Origin: Chitinophaga pinensis
Lineage (GTDB): Bacteria; Bacteroidota; Bacteroidia; Chitinophagales; Chitinophagaceae
Direction of reading: 5' to 3'
DNA: 42,484 nt
NCBI GenBank assembly: GCA_945865645.1
Contig: CAMBEI010000018.1
Location: forward strand, 1-42,484
Part shown: positions 9,743 through 19,482 of the stretch, piece after piece
How positions within the stretch are numbered: position 1 is the stretch's first letter
Layout: the number at the start of each line of letters is the position of its first letter
Notes under the pieces: generated by a model
The model's database searches: none
Seen by the model: the letters and a program-made list of their open reading frames with translations, nothing else
Told to the model about the DNA's origin: nothing
Made by a program: the position numbers and the translations under genes

Positions 9743-10140
9743 CTTTTTGAAGCGACTTTTTTTGGGGTCATAGAGTTTGCATTTGGTCCTAAAAATTCAA
9801 CTCAAACTGAATGCCAAGGTCCAGATGTAGCAAAAAAAGCGAATCCTTTAAAAGTAGATACGGGCGTCTATAGCAAAGCACAAAACCTTGTATAGAAACC
9901 ATTGCAAATCTTGCCAGGTGTAAAAGAAAAAGGTGATGGTATCAAAGCGGCTACTTTAGATACAGAAAGCGGTTATTTTATCAATGATCTTGTAATCCAA
10001 AGAATGGCGCTTTATTTTACATAACTTTTGTAGGAAGAAAAGACATACCTATTTTTAGAAAGAAAATGCCTGAAAATGAAAATATTTGGGCAGTGGTAAA
10101 TTATATGAGAACACTTAAATGCAAACAATCAGTATTTTAG
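9743..10140 (+). pseudogene. Decayed class I cytochrome c-like protein
   Basis: The plus strand encodes, in broken frames, a small c-type cytochrome. The first frame reads FAFGPKNSTQT and ANPLKVDTGVYSKAQNL. An extra G then shifts the frame, which reads YRNHCKSC; a lost base within the next codon returns it to the first frame as GVKEKGDGIKAATLD. The ancestral haem site was therefore probably CKSCHG. A third shift near 10000 leads to GALFYITFVGRKDIPIF, KKMPENENIWAVVNYMRTL and the TAG at 10138-10140, the typical end of mono-haem cytochromes in Bacteroidota. There is no start codon or complete signal peptide at the front. At least three indels make the gene non-functional. Its terminator hairpin survives at 10115-10168. 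Confidence 0.78.
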
Positions 10141-10168
10141 ATATAGATTGTTTGCATTTAATTTTTTT
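10115..10168 (+). terminator. Long-stem intrinsic terminator after the cytochrome remnant
   Basis: A perfect 16-bp stem pairs 10115-10130 (core AAATGCAAACAATC) with 10146-10161, with a 15-base loop, followed by seven T residues at 10162-10168. The left arm overlaps the last codons of the decayed cytochrome gene and the stop codon is in the loop. Confidence 0.85.
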
Positions 10169-10394
10169 AAATCCATAAAATGGTTGAACATTTTTCTTTT
10201 TAAAGTAACTAATAGTCCTAGCTGAATTTAAAAATTTAGATTATTAGGTTCATAAAGCATATAAATCACGAAAATTTGATTTTAAACCAATAAATTGCTG
10301 TTATTCTTTTTCCAGTCTTTAATCAGTAATTTTACAACACGATTGTATTGCACTGAAACCACAGGGTAAGCAAAAAATATAATTACCATAAAAT

Positions 10395-13300
10395 ATGTCT
10401 TTTACACTTCAACAAAAAGTACGTATTGTAACTGCAGCAGCCTTATTTGACGGACACGATGCCGCTATCAATATCATGCGCCGTATTATGCAAGCTAAGG
10501 GGGCCGAAATTATTCACCTAGGCCATAATAGGAGCGTACATGAAATAGTGGAATGCGCCATTGAAGAAGATGTACAAGGTATTGCCATTACTAGTTACCA
10601 GGGTGGCCATGTGGAATTTTTTAAATACATGAAAGACCTGCTGAATGAAAATGGGTGTGGCCATATAAAAATATTTGGCGGAGGTGGAGGTACTATACTG
10701 CCCAGTGAAATTGAAGAGCTACACAATTACGGTATAACCAGAATCTACAGCCCGGATGATGGCAGACATATGGGATTGGAAGGAATGATAGAGGATGTGG
10801 TGCTTTCCTGCGACTTCCCCCTGAATGGTAATGGTGATTACAAAACTGTCATGTCTTTGGGCGAAGTAAATGATGTAAGAAAAATTGCAAGGCAAATAAC
10901 TAATGTAGAAAATGGTCTAGCGTCAACGGACAAGGGACAACGGACAACAAACAAAACGATTCCAGTATTAGGGATTACTGGAACTGGTGGCGCAGGAAAA
11001 TCTTCTGTTACTGATGAAATTGTTCGTCGGTTTTTAAACGGTTATTCTGATAAAACCATTGCCGTAATTTCTGTTGACCCATCCAAGAAAAAAACCGGCG
11101 GGGCTTTATTAGGCGATAGAATAAGAATGAACTCCATCTCTTCCCCCCGTGCTTACATGCGCAGCCTTGCAACAAGGGAAAGCGACAAAGCTTTAAGCGA
11201 ATATGTACAGGAAGCTATCGACATCTGCAAAGCAGCTAACTATGATTTTATTATTTTAGAAAGTGCTGGTGTGGGACAAAGTGATGCATCTATTTTAGAT
11301 TACGTAGATATTAGCATGTATGTAATGACACCCGAATATGGCGCAGCTTCGCAGCTAGAAAAAATTAATATGCTGGATTATGCTGATGTGATATGTGTAA
11401 ATAAATTTGATAAAGCTGGCGCATTGGACGCGCTGCATGATGTGCGTAAACAATATAAACGTAATCATAGTTTATGGGAGGCTAAAAATGAAGACTTGCC
11501 TATTATTGGCACTATAGCCGCACAGTTTAATGATGCGGGGGTAAATGAATTGTTTGAAAGGTTAATGGAAAAAGTGGCTCAAAAATGTGATGTGTGTTTT
11601 TCCGGAGAGCTTGCACATTATGCACATACAAAAGACACATTCAGCCAGTCAACTATTATTCCTCCAAAAAGAGTAAGATATCTGGCAGAGATCGCTGAAA
11701 CACTAAAAACTTATAATGATTGGGTGAAAGAACAGGCTAAAATTGCTACTCAACTTTATCAATTAAAGGGCACGCTCTCTTTAATAAAAGAAAAACTGGG
11801 TAAAGAAGTAGAGTCTAAAGTTTCCTCTTTTGGGAGAGATTTAGAGGCGGCCTTGCATCCGGAGTGTAAAAAATTAATTGAAAACTGGCCATTAGTTTTA
11901 GATCGCTATCAAAAAGAGTTTTACGAATTTAAAGTAAGAGATAAAATAGTTAAACAACCACTTACTTATACAAGTTTATCTGGTACTGTACTGTCAAAAG
12001 TTATTTTACCCAAATATAAAGATTGGGGCGATTTATTAAAGTGGCAGTTGCAGGAAAATGTGCCGGGCGTATTTCCTTTTACAGCAGGCGTGTTCCCATT
12101 AAAGCGTGATGGCGAAGACCCCACACGTATGTTTGCTGGCGAAGGTGGCCCCGAAAGAACCAACAGACGCTTTCATTATGTAAGTGTTGGACAGCCCGCA
12201 AAGCGACTTAGTACTGCTTTTGACAGTGTTACGTTATATGGAGAAGATCCTGATTATCGCCCTGATATTTATGGTAAAGTAGGTAACAGCGGAGTTAGTA
12301 TTGCCACCGTAGATGATGCTAAAAAATTGTATAGTGGCTTTGACCTTTGCGATGCAAAAACTTCTGTAAGTATGACCATTAATGGACCTGCACCTATGCT
12401 ACTGGCATTTTTTATGAATGCAGCCATTGATCAACAATGTGAAAAATATATTATCGAAAATAACTTAAGAGAACAGATTAATACGCTTATTGAATCAAAG
12501 TATGGTATTGAAACCTTACCAAAATATATTGGGGTAGATGGCAAACCTGTCCATCCAAAAAACCTCAATAAATTAGCAGAGTCTAAATTTACCACCACCG
12601 GAGGGGGTCTAGGGGAGGATTGGTCTTTACCCGAAGGAAATAATGGATTAGGCTTGCTGCTTTTAGGCTTAAGCGGCTCCGATGTATTACCTGCAGATGT
12701 GTATGAGCAAATTAAAGCCAAAGCATTGGCAACTGTGCGAGGTACGGTACAGGCAGATATTTTAAAAGAAGATCAAGCACAAAACACCTGTATTTTTTCT
12801 ACCGAGTTTGCATTAAAGCTGATGGGCGACGTGCAGGAATATTTTATTAAAAATGCTGTACAAAATTTTTACAGTGTCAGTATTAGTGGTTATCATATTG
12901 CTGAAGCAGGCGCCAACCCAATTACACAACTTGCCTTTACTTTATCAAACGGATTTACTTATGTAGAATACTATTTAAGCCGAGGCATGCACATTGATGA
13001 TTTTGCACCAAATCTGTCTTTCTTTTTTAGTAATGGAATGGACCCAGAATACAGTGTAATTGGCCGTGTGGCTCGCCGCATCTGGTCCAAGGCTATGAAA
13101 AATAAATACAAGGCTAACAGTCGCTCTCAAAAATTAAAATATCATATTCAAACCTCTGGCCGTTCTTTACATGCACAGGAAATTGATTTTAATGATATAC
13201 GTACAACATTGCAGGCGCTATATGCCATTTATGATAATTGTAATTCATTGCATACTAACGCATATGATGAGGCGATTACTACGCCTACCGAAGAAAGTGT

Positions 13301-13838
13301 TCGCAGAGCCATGGCTATTCAGCTTATTATTAATCGAGAATTAGGGACTGCCAAAAATGAAAATCCAAATCAAGGTGCGTTTTTAATTGAAGAATTAACC
13401 GATATTGTTGAAGAAGCGGTGATGATAGAGTTTCATCGATTAACCGATAGGGGCGGTGTTTTAGGGGCTATGGAACGCATGTACCAGCGCAATAAAATTC
13501 AGGAAGAAAGTTTATACTACGAAACATTAAAACATACAGGTGAATATCCAATCATTGGCGTTAATACATTTTTAAATAAAAAAGGAAGTCCTACTATTTT
13601 ACCAACAGAAGTAATTCGTTCAACTACTGAAGAAAAAGAATTTCAGATAAAAACCTTGCAGTCTTTTCACAAACGACATGATGGCAAAGCTACTGAAATG
13701 CTTAAACGCTTACAGCAGGTTGCTGTAAAAAATCAAAATCTTTTCGAAGAATTGATGGAAACAGTGAAATATTGTTCATTAGGACAAATTACTAATGCTT
13801 TATATTCGGTAGGAGGACAATATCGGCGCAATATGTAA
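10395..13838 (+). CDS. icmF: Fused isobutyryl-CoA mutase (IcmF)
   Basis: IcmF is a coenzyme B12 enzyme that interconverts isobutyryl-CoA and n-butyryl-CoA (some also act on pivalyl/isovaleryl-CoA), with its own G-protein chaperone built in. Domain order in the 1147 residues: B12-binding domain with the cobalt-ligand motif DGHDAA (His21) and GGGGG near 95; a MeaI-type GTPase with P-loop GTGGAGKS (196-203), [25 protein letters not shown] and NKFDKAG; then the mutase barrel with [27 protein letters not shown] and [24 protein letters not shown], not the TRGPYATMY type of methylmalonyl-CoA mutase, supports IcmF. Two stretches look inserted by repeats: [11 protein letters not shown] in the linker (177-187) and [10 protein letters not shown] (about 733-742). 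It stands alone, so pathway context is not shown. Confidence 0.9.
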   Translation: MSFTLQQKVRIVTAAALFDGHDAAINIMRRIMQAKGAEIIHLGHNRSVHEIVECAIEEDVQGIAITSYQGGHVEFFKYMKDLLNENGCGHIKIFGGGGGTILPSEIEELHNYGITRIYSPDDGRHMGLEGMIEDVVLSCDFPLNGNGDYKTVMSLGEVNDVRKIARQITNVENGLASTDKGQRTTNKTIPVLGITGTGGAGKSSVTDEIVRRFLNGYSDKTIAVISVDPSKKKTGGALLGDRIRMNSISSPRAYMRSLATRESDKALSEYVQEAIDICKAANYDFIILESAGVGQSDASILDYVDISMYVMTPEYGAASQLEKINMLDYADVICVNKFDKAGALDALHDVRKQYKRNHSLWEAKNEDLPIIGTIAAQFNDAGVNELFERLMEKVAQKCDVCFSGELAHYAHTKDTFSQSTIIPPKRVRYLAEIAETLKTYNDWVKEQAKIATQLYQLKGTLSLIKEKLGKEVESKVSSFGRDLEAALHPECKKLIENWPLVLDRYQKEFYEFKVRDKIVKQPLTYTSLSGTVLSKVILPKYKDWGDLLKWQLQENVPGVFPFTAGVFPLKRDGEDPTRMFAGEGGPERTNRRFHYVSVGQPAKRLSTAFDSVTLYGEDPDYRPDIYGKVGNSGVSIATVDDAKKLYSGFDLCDAKTSVSMTINGPAPMLLAFFMNAAIDQQCEKYIIENNLREQINTLIESKYGIETLPKYIGVDGKPVHPKNLNKLAESKFTTTGGGLGEDWSLPEGNNGLGLLLLGLSGSDVLPADVYEQIKAKALATVRGTVQADILKEDQAQNTCIFSTEFALKLMGDVQEYFIKNAVQNFYSVSISGYHIAEAGANPITQLAFTLSNGFTYVEYYLSRGMHIDDFAPNLSFFFSNGMDPEYSVIGRVARRIWSKAMKNKYKANSRSQKLKYHIQTSGRSLHAQEIDFNDIRTTLQALYAIYDNCNSLHTNAYDEAITTPTEESVRRAMAIQLIINRELGTAKNENPNQGAFLIEELTDIVEEAVMIEFHRLTDRGGVLGAMERMYQRNKIQEESLYYETLKHTGEYPIIGVNTFLNKKGSPTILPTEVIRSTTEEKEFQIKTLQSFHKRHDGKATEMLKRLQQVAVKNQNLFEELMETVKYCSLGQITNALYSVGGQYRRNM
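10922..10950 (+). repeat. GGACAA tandem-type repeat in the icmF linker
   Basis: The stretch contains three imperfect copies of a GGACAA(C) unit (ACGGACAAGGGACAACGGAC, then AAC). It is read as [10 protein letters not shown] in the flexible linker between the B12 domain and the GTPase, a place where extra residues would be tolerated. Confidence 0.6.
12590..12620 (+). repeat. Intragenic repeat, copy 3 (in icmF)
   Basis: The stretch ACCACCGGAGGGGGTCTAGG followed by GGAGGAT aligns with the purH copies (TCCACGGGAGAGGATTTAGG followed by AGA). It is read in the same frame, as TTGGGLGED compared with STGEDLGD. Similarity is partial, so membership in the same repeat family is an inference. Confidence 0.45.
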
Positions 13839-14328
13839 AATTCTAAGCTGGAACAAAAAATTCTACTTGACGTATAGCCATAACGTAATAAGTGGGGATT
13901 ATAAAATAATTTTTCATTGCAACCTGCCGATATTTTATAATTTTTATTATTGCATGACATTTTCAATTTATAATATAATAAATAAGTTTCTAACATAAAT
14001 GTTATATGTCTTTTAATATTATAATAAGACTAAATAATTCTATATTTTTTCAATCTTTATCAAACGAATCCTATAAATAAAACACCCTATTTTTTATATT
14101 TTTTTAATTATATCATCCTATATGTAATGTAAACATCCCCCCCTTGTTAATTCTACGCACTTTACTACAATTCAATACCACAAATATTTTCGTTGAATAA
14201 TTTACGATTGTATCTTTCCATTTATTATTATAATAAATAGAGGTAATGGCGCTATCCATATTTAAAATTTTTGAAAAAAGAGATCATTGAGACTGACAAG
14301 AAAATAGTAAAAATGATTTTTTGATATA
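13839..14328. other. 490-bp AT-rich region between convergent genes
   Basis: The stretch lies between the ends of icmF and the CAP-domain gene. I see no clear intrinsic terminator. The only coding candidate is a 48-codon minus-strand frame at 14113-14259, listed separately. A run of seven C residues occurs at about 14137-14143, unusual in such AT-rich DNA. Confidence 0.4.
14113..14259 (-). CDS. Possible small hypothetical protein
   Basis: An ATG-initiated frame of 48 codons starts MDSAITSIYYNNKWKDTIV and ends GGMFTLHIG. Its composition (Trp, Gly pairs, Asp, few stop-adjacent codons) looks more protein-like than most random frames in this AT-rich gap. It lies on the same strand as, and 69 bases downstream of, the CAP-domain gene. 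I recognise no family, see no signal peptide, and it could be a chance frame or a fragment of a lost gene. Confidence 0.2.
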   Translation of the reverse strand: MDSAITSIYYNNKWKDTIVNYSTKIFVVLNCSKVRRINKGGMFTLHIG

Positions 14329-14979
14329 TTAATTATAAAAGTCAAGCACTGCATTATTACTATAACCAGTGTGAGGTTGTATAGAAACACCGATCTTTGT
14401 ATAATAAGTACTGAGACAAATTTTACGATGACCAAGAGAAGGAACACCTTCATCTATAAGTAGCGATAAAACAATATTAAGAGCGTCATAATTTCCATAG
14501 TCGCAACACTCACCAAGAAATTTTTCTTTTCTTATACAGTCTTGTGTTTTTCTCTCGTGGCCTACATAACCAGTTATGCCCGAATAATAAGCATGGCACT
14601 TAGCACTAATAAAACAGGTGCTATCAGAATAAAGTATATTTCGAGCATCCATTTTTTGTAAAGTTTTAACCAAGGATATATAATAAAAAGAATCCATTAG
14701 CAAATAATATTTGCCTGAAACTGACGGATACTTTGCCAGCACAGTTTTGTTAAAGAGTGCAGGATATAAACGAATTAAGTTAAGAATATAGATAACATCT
14801 TTTTCGTTCTTGCTCAAATAAGTTGCATTAACAGCTGTATTGCAGCTACTGTATTTTATTTCATTCCATATTTGGCTATAAGATGCAAGAGGAGATATAG
14901 CCTTAGAATTTGATTTCAAATTTTGAGAAAACAAAGGGGTAGAAAAAAATAATAAACAAAGGGGCAAGAAATATTTCAT
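14329..14979 (-). CDS. Secreted CAP-domain (SCP-like) protein
   Basis: The 216-residue protein begins with a signal peptide (MKYFLPLCLLFFSTPLFSQ, cleavage likely near residue 19). The C-terminal half has the CAP (cysteine-rich secretory/PR-1) signatures: an AKCHAYYSG...GHER segment, GECCDYG, LLIDEGVPSLGHRKICL and the final VSIQPHTGYSNNAVLDF. The two His residues of the CAP cavity would be in CHAYYSG and LGHR. CAP proteins are exported and bind lipids or envelope material; the role in bacteria is mostly unknown. Several cysteines are present, which may form disulphides in the periplasm. It is the upstream neighbour of no obvious operon partner; a ChaN-like gene lies 101 bp away on the same strand. 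Confidence 0.75.
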   Translation of the reverse strand: MKYFLPLCLLFFSTPLFSQNLKSNSKAISPLASYSQIWNEIKYSSCNTAVNATYLSKNEKDVIYILNLIRLYPALFNKTVLAKYPSVSGKYYLLMDSFYYISLVKTLQKMDARNILYSDSTCFISAKCHAYYSGITGYVGHERKTQDCIRKEKFLGECCDYGNYDALNIVLSLLIDEGVPSLGHRKICLSTYYTKIGVSIQPHTGYSNNAVLDFYN

Positions 14980-15080
14980 TTGTCGTGCATTTATTTATTT
15001 TACGACAAAACCATTTTTTTATTGCGTTTAAAAAAATATTTTCTGTTATTTATAAAAGGATTAACAAATAAGTAGTTTAT

Positions 15081-15935
15081 TTAATAAGTATTGGTCATGT
15101 CTTCGTCAACACAAATAATAAAATCGGCTTTATTTTTATTTTCGGCTAATAATTTTTTTAATTCTTTTTGCGAAACGGTAGTAACAGTTGCTACGTTTAA
15201 TTCTGGTCGAGTTTGTTTTAAGTACCAAACAATACCTTCATGATTTTCGGAGTGATAACTACCATTATAATGAATAAATAAACTGCCAGGTACAAAATAT
15301 TTTAAAATAAAATAAGCCATGCTTGCATCTTTGCTGGCCTGAGCTTTGGGCATATTAACTGAGCCGTGTCCAATCATCATGGCCATCATATTTTTATAAC
15401 CGGGCAATGTGGAGTCATAAGCAATGGGGAGCGCTGCTATCCAGGCTTTTGCAAAGTCCGGAATAGTATCCAATACTTCTAACCCTCCTTTTAAAACCAA
15501 GGAGGCATAGCGACGAGGTATATTGGTTGCAGCAAATACAATTTTATTTTCTTTAGCAAAATTTACAAGTGGTGCATAATCAGTAGGATAATTTTTCCAA
15601 AGCCGGGCACTACTGTCAAGCCCCTTAGCCGAAAGTTTACCCTGTAAGTAAAGATCAAGGGCTGATTGGTTATCCTGTTCAAACATTTCGGCACCTAATA
15701 CCAAGCTACGGTTTTCTTTACAGTCTTTAGTAATCTCTAATTCCATCCAGTGGCTGATAGGGTTGTTATGAAACTCTCCAATCATAACAATATCTTTTTT
15801 TGATAACTGGTTGATCATTCTTTTATACGATACTTTATTGCCTTTGGCATTATATAAAACATAAGCGGGTTTGTGCTGTGCAAAAATAGGTATCGATATA
15901 TAAAAAAATGTAGCTACCAGTAGATATTTATTCAT
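15081..15935 (-). CDS. Secreted ChaN/Tiki-like protein (haem-binding uptake family)
   Basis: The 284-residue protein starts with a signal peptide (cleavage near IFAQ, residue 20). The mature part has the motifs of the ChaN/DUF399 family, related to EreA and Tiki proteases: VMIGEFHNNPISHWME (about 50-65, conserved GE.H), LVLGAEMFEQDNQ (about 79-91), and later SLFIHYNGSYHSENHEGI. Campylobacter ChaN is a lipoprotein that binds haem and is linked to iron uptake; here there is no lipobox cysteine and no iron-uptake gene nearby, so haem binding is only inferred from the family. It ends 101 bp upstream of the CAP-domain gene on the same strand. Confidence 0.78.
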   Translation of the reverse strand: MNKYLLVATFFYISIPIFAQHKPAYVLYNAKGNKVSYKRMINQLSKKDIVMIGEFHNNPISHWMELEITKDCKENRSLVLGAEMFEQDNQSALDLYLQGKLSAKGLDSSARLWKNYPTDYAPLVNFAKENKIVFAATNIPRRYASLVLKGGLEVLDTIPDFAKAWIAALPIAYDSTLPGYKNMMAMMIGHGSVNMPKAQASKDASMAYFILKYFVPGSLFIHYNGSYHSENHEGIVWYLKQTRPELNVATVTTVSQKELKKLLAENKNKADFIICVDEDMTNTY

Positions 15936-16161
15936 ATAAAAATTTGAAATGACAAGTTAAAAATAATTAAGAAGAAATACACTATTTTATATTTATAAAA
16001 AAATAAAATATTATTTGTTATCTAAATTATATGCTGTAAATGCTACGCTTGTACTTAAGATAATTAAAATAGGTTACCATAAGAATCAGTAGAATAAGGA
16101 CTTATTTTGTTTTAGTTATACTGAATTTTCTTAGTAACTTCCATTTTATAAATTTTTTCAA

Positions 16162-16968
16162 GTGAATAAATTATTGATATCTCTTTTTATTTTTTCAGTA
16201 TTATATAATAGCTGTAGTAGTAACAAATATGCTAAAACTAACAACAATTATAAAAAGCAAACAAAAACACTCTCAAAAGAATTACGAAAACAACCATATG
16301 CAATTGATAGCGCATTAATGGCTTCACAATGGGTGGGGACAACTAATTTTGGCATGCGTAAACCCAATTTTGTAATTATACACCATACTGCACAAAAAAA
16401 TTGTGAGCAAACATTTAGCACTTTTACTTTAACGCGTACACAGGTTAGTGCCCATTATGTAATTTGTAAAGACGGTACCGTGCAACACATGCTAAACGAT
16501 TATTTGAGGGCATGGCATGCAGGAAACAGTAAATGGGGGAATGTTACAGATATAAATTCTTCTTCCGTTGGTATTGAACTTGATAATAACGGTTTTGATC
16601 CATTTACTGAATCTCAAATAAATAGCTTGTTATTAGTTTTAAAAACACTAAAAAAAAAATATACTATACCTGCTGCTAATTTTATAGGCCATTCCGATAT
16701 TGCCCCATCAAGAAAAGTAGATCCTAGTCGCTTTTTCCCTTGGCAACAACTTGCCCAAAACGGATTTGGTAATTGGTATGATACAACTAATGTAAAGCAA
16801 CCGGAAAATTTTAACGCCTTACAGGCACTGCGTATTATTGGCTACGATACCAAGGATTCTATCGTTGCCATAAAAGCATTTAAGTTACATTTTGTACAAC
16901 AGGATTCTCTACCCATAATTACCGATGCCGATAGAAAAATTATTTATGAATTGGTTAAAAAATACTAA
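16162..16968 (+). CDS. N-acetylmuramoyl-L-alanine amidase lipoprotein (Amidase_2)
   Basis: The 268-residue protein cleaves the bond between muramic acid and the stem peptide of peptidoglycan, probably for wall turnover in the periplasm. The start is GTG at 16162, chosen because it gives a complete lipoprotein signal (MNKLLISLFIFSVLYNSC, lipid-modified Cys18); the next Met is at residue 53, inside the domain. Zinc ligands of the AmiD/AmpD fold are visible: His74 in VIIHHTA, His177 in IGHSDIAPSRK and Asp187 in VDPSRFFPW. The C-terminal 65 residues resemble the small helical module that follows the catalytic domain in AmiD. It is transcribed away from the ChaN-like gene across a 226-bp AT-rich gap. 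Confidence 0.9.
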   Translation: MNKLLISLFIFSVLYNSCSSNKYAKTNNNYKKQTKTLSKELRKQPYAIDSALMASQWVGTTNFGMRKPNFVIIHHTAQKNCEQTFSTFTLTRTQVSAHYVICKDGTVQHMLNDYLRAWHAGNSKWGNVTDINSSSVGIELDNNGFDPFTESQINSLLLVLKTLKKKYTIPAANFIGHSDIAPSRKVDPSRFFPWQQLAQNGFGNWYDTTNVKQPENFNALQALRIIGYDTKDSIVAIKAFKLHFVQQDSLPIITDADRKIIYELVKKY

Positions 16969-17077
16969 CTACAATTTTATTGTTCCTGATGATAACATAA
17001 AGGTAATATTAATAATACATAGATATTTTTAATATAAAAATTACTTGCAGTAACTTCCCGTTCTTAATAACCATTTC

Positions 17078-19480
17078 ATGTATAAAAAAATAGTTCTGAT
17101 TTGCATTTTTATTTTTTTATTCCTTAATATATATGCACAAAAAAAGCTAACCCTGCCTAATGGCTGGTCACTATCCCCTGCTGGTAGAAGCTTGCCTTTG
17201 GGAGATCTGCCTTTGAATATGGCAATAAGCAACTCAAAAAAATTAATTGCTGTAACTAATAATGGGCAAGGCAAACAAAGTCTGCAACTAATTAATACTA
17301 AAACAGAAAAAATCCTAGATAATATTGATATAAAAGCATCCTGGCTAGGACTTAAATTTAGTATCGATGATCAATATTTATTTGCTTCTGGTGGTAACGA
17401 AAACAAGGTTTTACAATATGCTATAATAAGTAATAAGTTGATACTAAAAGATAGTATTGAGCTAGGAAAAAAATGGCCGAATAAAATTTCTCCTACGGGT
17501 ATTGATATTGATGATGTAAAACATTTACTTTATGTGGTAACCAAAGATGATAATTCCTTATATATAATTGATTTGCTTACAAAAAAAACTTTACAACAGA
17601 TTAAATTAGATGGAGAAGCATATACCTGTTTATTATCAGGCGATAAAAAAGAACTATATATTAGTTGCTGGGGCTGCAATAAATTGATTGTATTTAATAC
17701 CGAAGAAAAAAAGATAACTGCACAAATTTCAATAGGAGATAATCCCAATGATATTTGCATTACCAAAGACAATAAATTTCTGTTTGTTGCCAATGCTAAT
17801 GACAATTCAGTTTTAATAATTAATTTGAAAGAAAGAAAAGTAATCGAAACACTTACTGCTTCACTATATCCCGATGCTCCTCCCGGCAGTACCAGCAATG
17901 GATTGGCTTTAAGTGAAGATGAAAAGATGCTTTTTATTGCCAATGCAGATAATAATTGTTTATCTGTTTTTAATATAAGCAATCCAGGATTTAGTTCATC
18001 AAAAGGTTTTATACCAGTGGGTTGGTATCCTACCTGCGTTAAAGTTGTAGGAAAAAAAATATGGATAACTAATGGAAAAGGATTTACCTCTTTTGCAAAT
18101 CCTAATGGGCCAAACCCAGCAAGAAAAAAACAAAAAGTAAATTTTCAGGTAGGCAACAAAGAAAAAGAGATACAATATATTGGTGCTTTATTTAAAGGTA
18201 CAATGAGTATTGTTGATATGCCTTCGGAAACGCAGTTGGGCACATATTCTAAACAGGTTTATAGAAATACACCTTACACAAAAGAAAAAGAATTGCTCAG
18301 TAAAGGCGAAAAAGGGAACCCAATTCCTGAAAAAATTGGTGATTCTTCTCCCATTAAATATGTATTTTATATTGTTAAGGAAAATCGTACTTATGATCAG
18401 GTTTTGGGTGATGTAAAAAGTGGTAACGGCGATACAAGTCTTGTGTTGTTTGGAGAAAGAATAACTCCAAACCAACATAAACTGGCAAATGACTTTGTGT
18501 TACTCGATAATTTTTATGTTGATGGCGAAGTAAGTGCCGACGGACATAACTGGAGTATGGGAGCTTATGCTACCGATTATTTAGAAAAAAATTGGGTAAC
18601 TAGTTACAGTGGCAGGGGAGGAACTTATGATGGAGAAGGCACAAGAACAATTGCAAATAATAAAGGAGGCTTCATTTGGGATCATTGCAAAAAAGCAGGG
18701 ATTAGCTTTAGAACATACGGAGAATTTGTAAATGATTACAAGGCCAATATTCCGGTGCTTAAAAATAATTTTTGTACTTATTATACTAGCTGGGACGAAA
18801 GTATACAAGATACCACAAGAGTAGGTCAGTGGAAAAGAGATTTTGATTCTTTATTGGCCATACACGCATTACCTCAATTAAATACTTTACGTTTAATAAA
18901 TGATCACACACAAGGCATGAGTATAAATAAACCCACCCCATTTGCTCATGTGGCTGATAATGATTTAGCTGTTGGTATGTTTTTGGAATATTTGAGTAAT
19001 AGCAAGGTGTGGAATGAGAGCGTAGTTTTTATTGTAGAAGATGATGCTCAAAATGGTCCTGATCATGTTGATGCACACCGCACCACAGCTTATGTTGCTG
19101 GCCCTTATGTAAAAAGAAATTTTATTGATCATACCCCGTATACAACTAGTGGTATGTTACGTACCATTGAATTAATACTCGGGATACCACCCATGAGTCA
19201 GTATGATGCAGCGGCAACTCCTATGTGGAGGTCTTTTACACCTGTAGCAAATTATACTTCTTTTAAATCACTGCCTTCTAATATTAATTTAGCTGATAAA
19301 AATGTAGTTTGGAATGAATTGGCAGAACGCTCAGCCACATTTGATTTTACTAAAGAAGACAGTGCGCCTGATCTGGAGTTTAACGAAGTGATATGGAAGG
19401 GGGTAAAGGGACTACATGCTGTCATGCCAGCTCCTAAAAGAGCGGCTTTTGTAAGTAAAATTGAAAAAAATTATGATTAA
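17078..19480 (+). CDS. YncE-like beta-propeller fused to alkaline-phosphatase-type phosphoesterase
   Basis: The 800-residue exported protein (signal peptide ending near YAQ, residue 21) has two parts. Residues about 40-350 form a seven-bladed propeller of YncE/cytochrome D1 type, seen as repeating units such as VTNNGQGKQSLQLINT, LFVANANDNSVLIINLKE and LFIANADNNCLSVFNI. Residues about 420-800 are a metal-dependent phosphoesterase of the phospholipase C/acid phosphatase type: FYIVKENRTYDQVLGD, a DGEVSADGHNW metal site, and VFIVEDDAQNGPDHVDAHRT. This fusion is a known Bacteroidota architecture. A periplasmic hydrolase of phosphate esters is likely; the substrate is unknown. It ends 2 bp from the stop of the convergent flippase gene, with no room for a separate terminator. 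Confidence 0.85.
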   Translation: MYKKIVLICIFIFLFLNIYAQKKLTLPNGWSLSPAGRSLPLGDLPLNMAISNSKKLIAVTNNGQGKQSLQLINTKTEKILDNIDIKASWLGLKFSIDDQYLFASGGNENKVLQYAIISNKLILKDSIELGKKWPNKISPTGIDIDDVKHLLYVVTKDDNSLYIIDLLTKKTLQQIKLDGEAYTCLLSGDKKELYISCWGCNKLIVFNTEEKKITAQISIGDNPNDICITKDNKFLFVANANDNSVLIINLKERKVIETLTASLYPDAPPGSTSNGLALSEDEKMLFIANADNNCLSVFNISNPGFSSSKGFIPVGWYPTCVKVVGKKIWITNGKGFTSFANPNGPNPARKKQKVNFQVGNKEKEIQYIGALFKGTMSIVDMPSETQLGTYSKQVYRNTPYTKEKELLSKGEKGNPIPEKIGDSSPIKYVFYIVKENRTYDQVLGDVKSGNGDTSLVLFGERITPNQHKLANDFVLLDNFYVDGEVSADGHNWSMGAYATDYLEKNWVTSYSGRGGTYDGEGTRTIANNKGGFIWDHCKKAGISFRTYGEFVNDYKANIPVLKNNFCTYYTSWDESIQDTTRVGQWKRDFDSLLAIHALPQLNTLRLINDHTQGMSINKPTPFAHVADNDLAVGMFLEYLSNSKVWNESVVFIVEDDAQNGPDHVDAHRTTAYVAGPYVKRNFIDHTPYTTSGMLRTIELILGIPPMSQYDAAATPMWRSFTPVANYTSFKSLPSNINLADKNVVWNELAERSATFDFTKEDSAPDLEFNEVIWKGVKGLHAVMPAPKRAAFVSKIEKNYD

Positions 19481-19482
19481 AT

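Noticed and set aside
13733..13996. Minus-strand 87-codon frame overlapping the end of icmF
   Set aside because: Half of it is antisense to the conserved IcmF C-terminus and the rest has a random AT-rich composition.
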